DNA of 64,000 nt from Morchella semilibera (Eukaryota > Ascomycota > Pezizomycetes > Pezizales > Morchellaceae). The notes beneath the pieces are model-generated. The model saw only the letters and a program-made list of their open reading frames with translations, searched no databases and was not told where the DNA came from. Of this stretch, positions 36,268 to 47,302 are shown in pieces (positions within the stretch are counted from its first letter, which is position 1; each line of letters begins with the position of its first letter). The translations under genes were made by a program, and so were the position numbers. The DNA lies in the NCBI GenBank assembly GCA_009192285.1, contig WBVU01000003.1:4991973-5055972 (forward strand), read 5' to 3'.

Positions 36268-37838
36268 TGAGTTCAGTGGGGGGGGTTATTGTTGGGTTGT
36301 TGGGGGGGTGGTAGTATTAAGCTTTACGATAAACTGTATCAGATAGACAGACAGGCAGGCAGCAGTAGCAGCAGTATGTAGCGTCCAATTCAAAAAGATT
36401 GAAAAAGAAAAGAAACCGTCGGGAGGTGCGGAAGGAATCAAAGTCTTTATGTGGGTGCCAGCAGAGCTGTCAGTCAGTTGGGAAGAGACAACGGCCAATT
36501 CAAGGGGTAAAAGTGCGGTATGTATGGCCTGACACGTGAAATTCGAAAAAAAATACAGCAGACCATAATCGCAACCGTCGAACCATCTCTCGAACCATCA
36601 TCTGGTTTCACAATGCCTAACTAATCTTGATAAGTACGTCCTTTGGGGCATTCACATGTATCCATCGCGCTCCGGGGGGGCGGCCCCTTTTCACCAATTC
36701 TCACACACACCCCGATTTGACTATGAAGACAAAAAGTATCACTCATGCGCCGATTGCACGTGAAGAACCCCGAGAATTATTCAAACCTGGTCGAGCCTCA
36801 ATTAATTTTGCTTGTTGGTACAATAGATTGGAGCTGGGGCGTACCAGCTATGTAAGCCATACAAGGGCCCGAAAAGTTAGAGTATATATATACAATACCC
36901 GGATTGTACTCTACGTGGCTCATCAGCCGGGTTTGCAACTAGGAGTTTGAAGGCTTTCAGGGAGTTCATGGCTAGAATAAACCAAATCAAAATTATCATC
37001 TAGATGGGTACAAATGATATAGGATACGCAGCCCAGCGCGGCCGGCCTTAACTCACAGCTACATACATGTAATGTAGCTTCTAGGGAAAAAACGAGTCGA
37101 CACCCGGCCAACCATAGGCAGATCAACGACCAACAGCGAAAACTTCGAACACAAATATAAAAAGTAGTTATGACACAATAGATCAGATAGGGGAGGGGGC
37201 ATGTATATAATCGTATATATACTTGTATCTTAAACTCCCTACAGCTACATATCTCACAAAAGTTTCTCCCTGTATTATTTTTTTTCCTTCTCCTCCCTCA
37301 CTACTACCTCTGCTCCTCTTCACTCCTCCAGCTATACATAAAAAGGTAAAAAAAAAGGGGGGGGAGGGGATCTCAATCAAAAAAGTAAATAGCAAAGCAA
37401 GCCCGCTGGTAAAACAAAAATATAAAAAAAAAACCGAACCTGGAATTCTAATTCCAAATAGACAAAAAAACATTAAGAATATATTGAAGGGCAACGTCAG
37501 AGCTATACATTGTATGGTAGTAGTAGTAGAAGTCTGAACAGCACGGTAAATCAGAAAATAAAGGTCATATAAAACATTGCGATCGATCGGGGCTGGTTGT
37601 GAGAGAGCGTGAGAGTGAAGAGGAGGATGATGAGGTGTTGATAAGTTACAGCATTATATATCAAGCATATTGTATGCACGAACATAGACACTGTAGATAG
37701 GGCTTGTTGTTGAACTGGGAGCCGTTTTTAATCTCTCGCTTCCGTCGGTGTCGTCCATCGGAAAATAGGTTCAATAATCAAGTTTTTTTTTTCGTAAAAT
37801 GCCGCTTTCGGGCACAAAATTATTAGGTCGAGCTGACT
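36268..37838. other. Intergenic, promoter side of erg1
   Basis: 1.6 kb with no supported gene. It holds TACATGTA at 37064 and A-rich tracts near 37340-37470. Sterol-response elements were looked for by eye without a clear hit. Confidence 0.5.
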
Positions 37839-39135
37839 TCAAGCACTGGAACCCGAATCCCGATTTTTCCCATCATAATACGAGTCATAGACGTCCGATA
37901 GAGACCCCGACGAAACCCGGTTGTTGTAGCCCCCATTATCCACACCCAGCATCGCACCATTTCCCTCTCCCACACTCACTCTCGCGCCCACACCCGCTCT
38001 ACCCGCACCTACTCCCGATCCCGTACCCCTCATCGTCGTGATGGAAACCTCTGGTTCTGGCTCTGCTCATCATCTATAATAAGCGCCCGTAAGTCACACA
38101 GGACGCACTTCCTCAACCCAACAGGTGTAGGACCTACCATCATCTACAGGTCCATCAATCTTAATCTGCGGCCTTGGCGGCGATGGTGGAGGTGGACGAC
38201 TAAAATTTGTTCCCGCAGGGGAGCTAGGCGGAGAGTCTTCATCGACCACAGAGCCCGCGTCAGAAAATATGGTCATGCCTCTCACTGGCTCTTTCACCTT
38301 ATGGATCGGGGTCATATTACTCTTTATTTTTGGTCCTCCATTGGACGAGTAGTTATTCAGGCCAAGCCCGCTACTCGGAATATCTGGCTCGAGCTGCGGC
38401 GATGCTCCTCTCGACAGTGGGCTGGGCGATCTCGGGAATTTGGGTGATTCGGGTGAAAGAGGGGCCTTGGGAGAATCTGGGACGCTGAGCTGCATATCGA
38501 CTGCTACCTTTGAGGCCGGGGTTTGTGTGGGGCCTCTAGGGTTTCCGACGTCGATGGTGATGACACTGCTGGTAGCGCTGCCCTGTCCGAATGGGATATT
38601 TCCAGATTGTACAAGTGTGCTGGCAGACATATTGGCAGCCATGCTGGCGGGCGTAGGCGTCGTCGGGCGGGACTGAGCAACACCGCCATAGAAACCTCGC
38701 TCAAGAGCACGAATACCGAAGAGATCACCCTCGCCTTCTTCGCGCTGGTTGAGCGCAATTTGTTCTACTTTCCCTTCCTCGTTGGCGGCTTTGGCTTTGG
38801 CTTCCTATAAGGTTTATTAGATCTCAAAATATACTATTGAATATTCTGGGTTGAGTATATATATACCGCCTGGATCTTTCTCGTCCTGTGCCACGGAACT
38901 GGATGTTAGTAGCCGTCCGTAACCAAAAAATCACGATCGCGGGTACCTACTTCTGCCTGACGTAGAACAACTTCGTAAACCCGGCAAGAAATACCAGGAC
39001 AATCAATGCTCCAAGAACGATGCTGTTGATACCCGTTAGATATATATTTTCCAATAGAAAGTAGAAAACAGCACAGAAGGACCAGACTTACGCATATTTC
39101 AGCCCAAGATTGAGATCCCCAAACCAGCTACCCAT
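37839..39135 (-). CDS. Single-pass membrane protein with long Pro/Ser-rich tail, unknown function
   Basis: I do not recognise a named family, though the N-terminal half reads like a conserved fungal protein. Exons on minus are 39092-39135, 38951-39022, 38867-38885 (19 nt), 38138-38804 and 37839-38062 (341 residues). Joining the 19-nt exon gives FYVRQKTRKIQAEAKAKAAN in one frame; other junctions meet stops. After a short N-terminus (MGSWFGDLNLGLKYA) comes one TM helix, IVLGALIVLVFLAGFTKLFY, then a basic flank, so the bulk is probably cytosolic. Next come a charged segment and EGDLFGIRALERGFYGGVAQ, followed by many SP and PxSP sites (SPESPKFPRSPSPLSRGASP) that could be phosphorylated. The end is Gly/Ser-rich. 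The last intron (donor GTAGGT, acceptor GAGCAG) is moderately certain. Confidence 0.78.
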
Positions 39136-42100
39136 TGTAGTTGTAGTAGATTTTAGTAGACAGACTAGTTAACGAATGAAGTGTTTTTTTGAAATAAAAA
39201 AATGAGTGATATGTCCGGTATATAATAAAGACGGATCTTATAACTTTAACGACGGTCTAAAGAATGACAGAAAAGCAATAGACTTTTCAGAATGACCGAA
39301 TAAAGAAGAAAGGAAGAAAGGAAGAAAGTAGTAGTAAAGCCCAAGAAACTGTAAAGTAGAGGTAAAGTGTGGGAATTGAAGAAAGTAAATATGAGAAAGG
39401 GGGGGGTATGGGTGCCCTTTTAGATTTAGATTTGTTGGAAGACAGGATAGGCTGGTAAGAAAAAAATCCTAGAAGGTTGAACTCTGGCCCTGCAGATGCT
39501 ACAACCAGGTTTTTATTGGAGGTGATCCTAAATGGCAAAACTCCAAATAAGGGAACGGTTTAGTATTTCAAGATAAGCGAGTGTAGGCAGGTACCCAGTG
39601 CAGCAAATAAAAGAGTGTAAAGAGAGACAGAAAATAAACAAGGACTGACTGTCCAGTGTCCACTCTGATACTATCGTGGTGGGCGGTAAGGTAAAGAGTG
39701 TGCGTTGGAACAAGAGGGAGTTGATGGGTAGCGGGGACAACTAGGTACGTACATGTACGGAAGAGAAAAATAGAGTGCGAATTAAGTCGAGCCAGTGGAA
39801 AGTAGAAATTGTGTAGCTAAAGATAGAGAATTTTGTTTTTTTTGTTTATACACTTACCAGAGAAGAGGAAAGATGCCCGTGACGACGAAACACGCGAGTG
39901 GAAAGGGGCAAGGTCTTGGAATCATACTTTCTACCCTACCACAACCCCTACCAGCTGCTTGACTGAGACACGAGATATTAACCTCACTGGCCAGAAGTCG
40001 TGGCGAGGGCAGTAACCTAGCTGTTCCTGAACTTCAATAGGTGGCGAGCCAAATAATAGGGAAAGGCTCAAGATTTCATCATCGAATCAATTTGCTCGAT
40101 CCTCACATTGAATATCAGAAACTATGGACCTGCGCCTATGTTGGTAGGTAATCAGACGGCAAAGAGTCAAAGACACACACCTAACCTCGCGCCGAGGAGA
40201 AAAATACCTAGGGCGTCAGTAGGTACAACGTGCAGTACAAATAGAATGTATAACCGCAAGCCAAGGATCTATACTTACTACCACCAAATGCACCTACCCT
40301 ACATACTCTACATGCCCACATTGCAGTGCAGACGCCCTATGTATGTTCTTGAGGTCGTGAGTTTCAGTGTCAGTCAGTCGATTTCAAGACTTTTCCGTTT
40401 GGCTCGGTTTCTCCTCTTCTCTTTGTGCAGAGGCGGTTCCTGGCTCGCTGGGTGGGTACATAGAGGTTCTTTCTACGCCAGGCAGCCGCGCGATGCACCG
40501 TTTCGGTGTCACAGCAGCGATCCGAGCACAGGTGTTACAGGGTATAAGCCGCTAAAGAAGGTTTGCTGCAGGGGCACTTGGGCAACAGCAGGCAATAGTA
40601 GCCCCCTCCTCCCCGCCAACATGGGGGGGAAGAAAAAAAATTCCGCTGGAAATCCAAGCTGAATAAAACCCCGTTATGCATAAGTTTCACTAGGGAAGAT
40701 ATGCACGCAGCCTGTAGGCAGAATTCGATGTCGTCTACATAACTTCATGTGTAAGCGCCATCCCCAAGTATCGCTCTCTCACGACATTGCATTAGAATGT
40801 TTGCCGTAGGAGGGGAGGAGAGGTCCTTAGAGGCGTGTCTACCAAGTCAAAGGCACTTCCCCTCTTACTCACTGTCCCACCAGAGAATAACATTGCTTGT
40901 TTCAATTGATAACACATCTGTACATCCGCATTAGTGACTTCCACGATGGCTGATGGATTTAAGGCTCATCGGGGGAGAGATATAGCCGGCTTCTCTCAGC
41001 ATGTACGAGAAGACACCCCCATTTCAGACACCCTCCCTCCCCCCCTTAAGCTTTCTTCCTCCCTCCCTTCCTTCCCTCCTTCCCTCCTTCCTTCCTTCCT
41101 TTCCTCAGCCCTTCATGTCCCAGGAACGAACTCAGTACCCGCAGATGTCATCCACGATCCGCAAACATTCCACAGTGGACGGTGTGGCCTAGAACACACC
41201 ACTGCCACGCTCCTTTTGTGCGATATTAGGAATACGTGCGTCCCAATTAGGAAAAACTCAGGGGATGGGACGAATGCAGCCGGCAAGCGAGCCGGCACAG
41301 ACGGGATGATCGTTGTGAAGCGCCAGCCTCTAACCAAATGCAGAGATCTACTAACTGAACGTGTATGAAACTACATGTATGTTCGTCGTCGCTACCATCT
41401 GGGCCGCCAAGCCCCAAGACTAGAATACGGGTGAGATCCTTTGCACCAGAAGACCCAAATAAATTTTCGCCGCTTCGGGTACTTGACAAGCATCAAGTAC
41501 TTTAGCTGGTGCATACCGAGCCAATTATAGAAAACTATACTAGTAATGGAGAGCCAGGAAGGTATAGAGTACGAAGTGCCCAGATTACGAGTGCACATAC
41601 CTCACAAAGCTGAGTTGAGGTTAGCTACATAGGGTGAAATGAAAATAAAGCTGTCTCGGGTAGTAAACTTACCATGACCCAAGACTAGAAAAATATCGGT
41701 GGTACGCTGCACAGATAGTCAGATTATTACGCCATTTTCGCCGGATTACCGGAGTTCTTGTCGAAAGATCGACTCAGGACGAGTGCTTTTCGATGACGCG
41801 GGATGTAGGTGATCCAGCGCAAAGCCCTGATCAATTGAAGTCTTCACGCTCTTTTTTTTCCATTTCCAAGCCGTCTTTGCAGCCCGCTGGCCCCGCTCTG
41901 CTAAGTGCTTTGTGCAGAGGTTTCACGACTGGCTGAGTCGGAGTTTTTTTAATGACCAGGGTTGTACCAGCGTTGTTCTTTTTTCCTCTGACCGGCTGTA
42001 TTAATGTTGCTGTGATAGGGAGAATGTGGGTAATCAGAAAGGAGGCCCCCACGGAACACAACGCGTCTCCTCCGATTTTCCATTCTCTGCTCGCATCGTA

Positions 42101-44291
42101 AGTAGAGGAGTAGAATTTGTGTGAGGGGAATTAGGTCTTGCTTTTTCCTCGCACCGTATTCGATGTGGCTTGCGTGATAGGTGGGACAAACAAGAAATAG
42201 GCGGGTCATGTGACTGAAGTATTCCAACACTCCAACACAGCGACTCTCATTCCAATTACCACTTCAGCCTTTGAGGGTGTTGATAAGAGGCACGTGGGTT
42301 AGGGGGAGGCCGAGGGGGGATTTATCAGTTCCTACATATGCGGAAGTAAAGTATCAATTCTAGGACATGAATCAATTTTTGTATCACTCTAGTTGATGTG
42401 ACAGAATTCTATAAATGCCCAATTCTCGAGATGATGCCTAACAGCGAGCGAAAATGACATACCTATCGACATGTAGATAAAGTAGACATTCTCAGAGCAT
42501 CTCAGGCAGTACACGTTTCCGTGTAATTGGCCCTTGCAGCTGGCACAACGTGGCTTACTAGTTCAAATTACAGCCCTAGATTGATTGGTCAAACAAGCGA
42601 GCCACGCAAGGCCTTTAATGAGCAATGACTAGAAGACGAAGCACTGAGGGCTGAGAGTGTTCGGGTGAAAACCCCACTGAAAACATCGCGCATCAGGCAT
42701 TGACTAGTTGGTGCAGACATGACCACATAGCGGTAGGTAATCAAATCTCCTTCTCGCATTGTTGTGGTCCCTCCGAACCAACCAAGCCAACAAAGGCATA
42801 TTTACATTTAAACCGGCTACGAAACCCTTTGTATTTATACCAAGGAAGGTACTCGTTAAAGTTCTAACGTGCACAATTGCAATTGTGAGAGCTTAAAGTC
42901 TCTAAACCCGTACTCTATCGGTGTGCCCTGGTATGAGGTTTAAGGCCCCACCCAACCTTAAGTACGAAAGGAGTCTTAAGACTCGAATTGGTCCTTGTTG
43001 AACAAATCTCCTCGGGCTCGTGCGCTCCAGTAACATGGACCGAAAATCCAGGAAACGAGATGAAACCGAGAGTACAGAATATGGTTTAGGTGGAACAAGA
43101 CCAGATCTCGTGCGAGCTAAGGGGGTAACATTGCAGGTAAAGTTTCGTCATGTACAGCCCACCATAATACGGGTTTTTTTGAATCTGTGCACGGAATTGA
43201 TGGATTAGTTTGATGAATATCTCGTTTGGTAAACTCGATACTTCTTAGTCAGATCATCTCCACTCAACACCTGTGCCTCGGGGCGAAAGAGAATGTATAA
43301 GAGGTGCCGAAATACCCGTACGACTTATTCTTATGAGTTCTGAATGCGGCCACGATCTGAGGAATCTATGCTGCTCGCTCGCTGCCTTATGACGTTTCCG
43401 GACTGGAAGTAGGCTTTATGGTTATCGGGTTCCCAGTGAACTATGTATTAGAATATGGACGCCGAATAAGAGATGCATACTTTAATGGTTCAAGAAACTG
43501 ACGATCTATAAGGTTTCATGTCTAGCCAGCCATCGAGGTTACGCGTAATACATAAGTGCTTAACTAACCTGACGATAAAGTGTCCTCTACAGACGTAAAG
43601 ACACATGCAGGTTACATGTATGCGTGCAGGGCTACATGACATTCCCGCTGTCGCTCCCATACGGTCTCAGAGCCGCACAACGGCCCGCTCTGTCGGAAAA
43701 GGAACAAACCTACTCCAATACATATACAGTATCAACAGCAATATTGGCACTGGTCGAAGTGCGGATTACCAGCACAGTCACCTTGGTACTATGGAATGCA
43801 TGCTCTGATGTCATGTTAACTGCTTAATCAAGTCCTAACAGAGCCAAAAGAAAAGGGTAAAGTATATCGTCAATAATTATACATATACTTTGACCGTTAT
43901 TGGGCTCACCTAATCTAGTTACAACTTAAGAGCAGATTAATTCTCAGGGATGAGCTTCATCCGAGTGATATACTGTGACCACATGGGCTCAATTAGCGAT
44001 TGTGTAACGTCAATTGAATCTGTGCAGCCCGCGCCGCCAACGAATCAAGGGTTGACCACTATCTATTCCCAATAGAAAAAAAAGATACAGGACTACTTTA
44101 AATTAATTCCATAACTTGGGAAATGATCATGCACACTTGACAGCCTTCTGGAATCCTGGAATTGATCTATATTACAGCACCCTTACGTCAACATGCAGTA
44201 CATGCATCAAAGCCTAATTGTGTCGTTCCTGGTCCCCATCCTCCTACTCCTCTGCCCCTCACCGCTGTCTCTGGTACCTCCAGATACCTCC
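39136..44291. other. Gene-poor 5.2-kb region
   Basis: No coding sequence survives inspection; frames here are short and of low complexity. It contains a polypyrimidine microsatellite (about 41046-41107), TACATGTA at 39750, 41372 and 43613, a CGAGTGATA-N4-RTGR motif at 43962-43978 (plus), and a 16-bp perfect palindrome CACAATTGCAATTGTG at 42872-42887. Confidence 0.55.
41046..41107. repeat. Polypyrimidine (CCTT/CCCT) microsatellite
   Basis: An imperfect run of TTCC and CTTCC units, all pyrimidine on the plus strand. Confidence 0.8.
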
Positions 44292-45179
44292 ATGACCAGT
44301 CTCCTGAGATCAATCGCATATTCTCGTCTCATACCCTCCAGCAACAATAGCAGTAGAGTCCTCTTCAGCCGCAGCACAATGTCGACCTTCACCCTCCCCT
44401 CCACCTCGACCACAGTTCACCTCACCCCCGACCTCACTCAATCACAGCTCATGGGTTTTCGCCCTTTCACCGACTGGCTCTCCAAGCTCCAACACTCCCT
44501 CTCCCTGCAGTCTCAGAACCCCCACCACCCCTTCCACACCGACCCCTACACCCTCCACTCCATCACCATCCAATCCGTCGACTTCTTCGGCAACTCCCGT
44601 ATCGGCTTCCTCAAGCTCAAGGCCGCCATCCAATCCCCCTCCGGTGCTACCCTTCCCGGTTCCGTCTTCCTCCGCGGCGGCAGCGTGGCCATTCTCCTCG
44701 TCCTCGAAACCACAACCGACCCACGCGAGCGTTGGGCCGTGCTCACCGTGCAGCCGCGCATCCCCGCCGGCTCTCTGGAGATGGTCGAGTTGCCGGCGGG
44801 GATGATCGACGACTCCGGCACCTTCGCCGGCGCCGCGGCAAAGGAGATACAGGAGGAGTGCGGGATTGAGATCCCGGAGGATAAGCTGATTGACCTGACG
44901 TCGCGAGCGCTGGGGGCACTGTCAAAGGCGGAGGATGAGCGCCTGGAGGAGGCCATGTATCCGAGTCCCGGAGGCAGCGACGAGTTCATGAAGATATATG
45001 CGTACGTGCATCAGGTGGAGGAGGGGACGCTGGAGGAGTGGAGGGGGAAGCTGACGGGGCTGAGGGAGGAGGGGGAGAGGATTACGTTGAAGTTGGTGAG
45101 GTTGGAGGAGCTATGGAGGGAGACGAGGGATGCGAAGGCGCTGAGTGCGATCGCGCTGTGGACTGGGTTGGGGATGTAG
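44292..45179 (+). CDS. Nudix hydrolase, ADP-sugar diphosphatase (NUDX14-like) subfamily
   Basis: Single exon. The start at 44292 (MTSLLRSIAYSRLI) gives 295 residues with an Arg/Ser-rich, acid-free leader that may target mitochondria; the next ATG at 44379 (MSTFTLPS) would give a cytosolic 266-residue form. An upstream ATG at 44193 adds a doubtful hydrophobic leader. The Nudix region is VELPAGMIDDSGTFAGAAAK followed by EIQEECGIEI. It departs from the classic box (G in place of the first conserved E, K in place of R), as is usual in the ADP-sugar pyrophosphatase group, while the metal-binding EIQEE core is intact. The C-terminal half has YPSPGGSDEFMKIY. Likely role: hydrolysis of ADP-glucose or ADP-ribose-type sugar nucleotides. 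It converges on a second Nudix gene 524 bp downstream. Confidence 0.85.
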   Translation: MTSLLRSIAYSRLIPSSNNSSRVLFSRSTMSTFTLPSTSTTVHLTPDLTQSQLMGFRPFTDWLSKLQHSLSLQSQNPHHPFHTDPYTLHSITIQSVDFFGNSRIGFLKLKAAIQSPSGATLPGSVFLRGGSVAILLVLETTTDPRERWAVLTVQPRIPAGSLEMVELPAGMIDDSGTFAGAAAKEIQEECGIEIPEDKLIDLTSRALGALSKAEDERLEEAMYPSPGGSDEFMKIYAYVHQVEEGTLEEWRGKLTGLREEGERITLKLVRLEELWRETRDAKALSAIALWTGLGM

Positions 45180-45703
45180 ATATGGTAATGGAATAATTTT
45201 ATATAATTAACCATTTGGTCTCTAGAATCAGTCTTGGGCGTCGTAGGTTTCTTTGACTTTTTAAATTAACATGACCTGTTGGTCTTTGGGCACTCCTTGT
45301 CAAGAAACGATAGCCTCCCTATATTTATCACCTTCACATACCAGAAGAGCCACCCAAGCCAACCATCTACCCGTCTACTACTTAACATTTCTATTCCACG
45401 TGAGGATAATTATACAATAAGGTGTCGATTCATGGGGGGTCACTCGGTGCGTCTGACGGATACATGTAATTATGATGCGCTTTGGACCACATCAGATTCC
45501 GGGCTTCTAATCATTGACCACCAACCAACCAACCTCACTCATCACCACATATAGTTTCAACACCGGAACAATCACCACAAGCTACAAGCTGAAAAATAAA
45601 AGTGGAGGGGAAAAAAAGGAAAAGTACAGCACGGCCCTTCCGCGCATCTACCATTGGTATCTATCTAGGCCAGCCAATCTAAACAAACGTCCACCCCAAC
45701 CCC
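45180..45703. other. Convergent spacer between two Nudix genes
   Basis: No gene. TACATGTA lies at 45461-45468, 14 bp from a near copy of the dispersed motif (45430-45446, minus; CGAGTGACC-CCCC-ATGA). Confidence 0.55.
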
Positions 45704-46468
45704 TCACAAGAATCTCCACCTCCTCGCCACCTCGAACCCCTCCGCCAGACTCCCCACCCTGGCGTCAATCGCCATCCCCTCCTTCTCCCACCTCCTACAC
45801 TCATCGTACAGCCTCGCCAGCGGCACGGTGAAGCACTCGATGAACTCGTTCTCCTCGAGATGCTGCTTCGGGTTGGCATTGCGAGGGTCCGCCAGGTCAA
45901 CCTTGACATGCACAAAGTGGAGGTTTGTGTTGCACATGCCCGGGTCGTTGAACATGAGGCAGCTGCGCTCGCCGCCGTGGTCGCCGATCGGTTCCGCGAC
46001 GCCGTGGTACCCGGTTTCTTCGTAGAGCTCGCGCACGGCGCATTCTTCGGGGGTCTCGTTGGCGTCGATCAGCCCGGCGGGAACTTCGATGGTGACCTGT
46101 AGATAGGGGGGGAGATGTTAGTAGAGGGGGAGAGGATGTTTGGGGGGGGGGGGGACGTGCTTTGCCGATTGGAGGACGGTATTGGCGCTGTAGGAGGAGG
46201 GAGGGCTCCTGGCCGGGTTTCTCGAGGACGGCGATGATGCCGACGCCGTCGAAGTCGACACCAGGGGGGCGGGTGCAACGCTCACTGGATTCCCAGGTGC
46301 GCTCGACGCCGTTAGGGTCCGTGTAAGTTGTTCTGTATATATATAAACTGTCTTAGATGAGAGCTATGAGGGGGGGAGAAGAGAGTATGACTTGACGAGC
46401 TTGACCCATTTTGCGTCTTGGGTGGAAAGAGGCTCTTGGGAGACTATCTTGCTGGCGTAGATAGACAT
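45704..46468 (-). CDS. ADP-ribose pyrophosphatase (Nudix, Ysa1-like)
   Basis: Exons on minus are 46392-46468, 46161-46332 and 45704-46096 (213 residues, close to yeast Ysa1). A perfect Nudix box is present at GLIDANETPEECAVRELYEE followed by TGY, with all metal-binding Glu residues. It is preceded by GVDFDGVGIIAVLEKPGQEP and LLLQRQYRPPIGK, the region that binds the ADP-ribose dimer interface. The enzyme splits ADP-ribose to AMP and ribose 5-phosphate, limiting free ADP-ribose. Intron 1 (59 nt) is ordinary. Intron 2 (64 nt) needs a GC donor (AAA|GCACGT) with branch CTAAC and acceptor CTACAG; no GT donor keeps the conserved PPIGK-VTIEVPAG junction in frame. That intron also carries a 13-C run on the coding strand. 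Confidence 0.92.
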
Positions 46469-46777
46469 TTTGCTTGACTGTCTATATGATATGGTGGGGG
46501 GGTATTGTGGGGTTTTGGGGTTGTTTACAAGATATGAGAATGGGGGGGGGGGGTAGCGGGGTTGAGGCTCTGATGACGTCGGGAGAAGAGATACAAATTA
46601 TATTAGCGGGGAGTGGAAACGGACAGATGATGTTGGCTTGGCTGGGATAAGCTTTTTTTTTTGATTGCCAGATTAGCGAGTTACATTTGGTCCCTAAGCT
46701 CGGCCGGAAATTGCAAGTAGGTGCGTATGGTGTTGAGGGGAAATTACAATATTGCATCTAACAAACTGTAAATGAAA
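46469..46777. other. Spacer between Ysa1-like and GGCT-like genes
   Basis: No gene. It contains a 12-G run at 46542-46553. An 11-C run begins just inside the next gene's 3' end at 46787. Confidence 0.5.
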
Positions 46778-47302
46778 TCAATAATGCCCCCCCCCCCAAA
46801 CACATTCTAGTCTACGTGATATAGGTACATGTATCTCCACACTACTCCCCATAACTGCGTCGTCAGCGGGTATATACGGCCTTATATACCTCTCAACCCA
46901 CTCTTTCGGTATCTCTGTCGCATCCCTCAGCCCCATATTCATCCTATACACATACTCCTCCCTCGGTGTCCCCTCCCTCATGTCCGGATCAATGTACACT
47001 ATACACCTCAGGACCCTTCCATCATCGAGCATCTGGACGTCACGCAGCACGCGCTTATAGATGCGCGGCACGCCCTCGTAACCATCTAGTAGCAGCACAT
47101 CCGCGTCAGTGAGGCTGTATACAATGCCGTAGCAGTCGTCCGCGGGTGACGGGCAGAGGTTGGCGTAGCCGCGGATGTAGATGAACCAGCGGTGCGAGGG
47201 GAGGAGCGCCGTCCCGACGAGGGTGCTGTTGGGACAGCGGGAGGTCATTTGCGCGTGCCAGAGATTGGAACCGTAGCCGAAGTAGAAGGTTCGAGCGGTC
47301 AT
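46778..47302 (-). CDS. Gamma-glutamylcyclotransferase-like (AIG2/GGCT fold) protein
   Basis: Single exon, 174 residues, full length for the family. The defining N-terminal loop is FYFGYGSNLW, followed by RCPNSTLVGTALLPSHRW. The likely catalytic Glu is in LLLDGYEGVPRIYKR, after CYGIVYSLTDADV. Members release 5-oxoproline from gamma-glutamyl peptides or amines in the cytosol, in glutathione turnover or repair of gamma-glutamylamine cross-links; the exact substrate cannot be set from sequence. The C-terminus runs through WVERYIRPYIPADDAVMGSS and ends in a short Gly/His tail encoded partly by an 11-C tract. It lies in tandem with the Ysa1-like gene on the same strand, 309 bp apart. Confidence 0.87.
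   Translation of the reverse strand: MTARTFYFGYGSNLWHAQMTSRCPNSTLVGTALLPSHRWFIYIRGYANLCPSPADDCYGIVYSLTDADVLLLDGYEGVPRIYKRVLRDVQMLDDGRVLRCIVYIDPDMREGTPREEYVYRMNMGLRDATEIPKEWVERYIRPYIPADDAVMGSSVEIHVPISRRLECVWGGGHY

Noticed and set aside
40108-41368. Frames of 184 and 144 codons in the 39-44 kb gap
   Set aside because: No conserved motif, composition follows the underlying repeats (polypyrimidine tract), and no splice-supported extension.
42872-42887. 16-bp perfect palindrome CACAATTGCAATTGTG
   Set aside because: Single copy in the window with no associated structure; could be chance.
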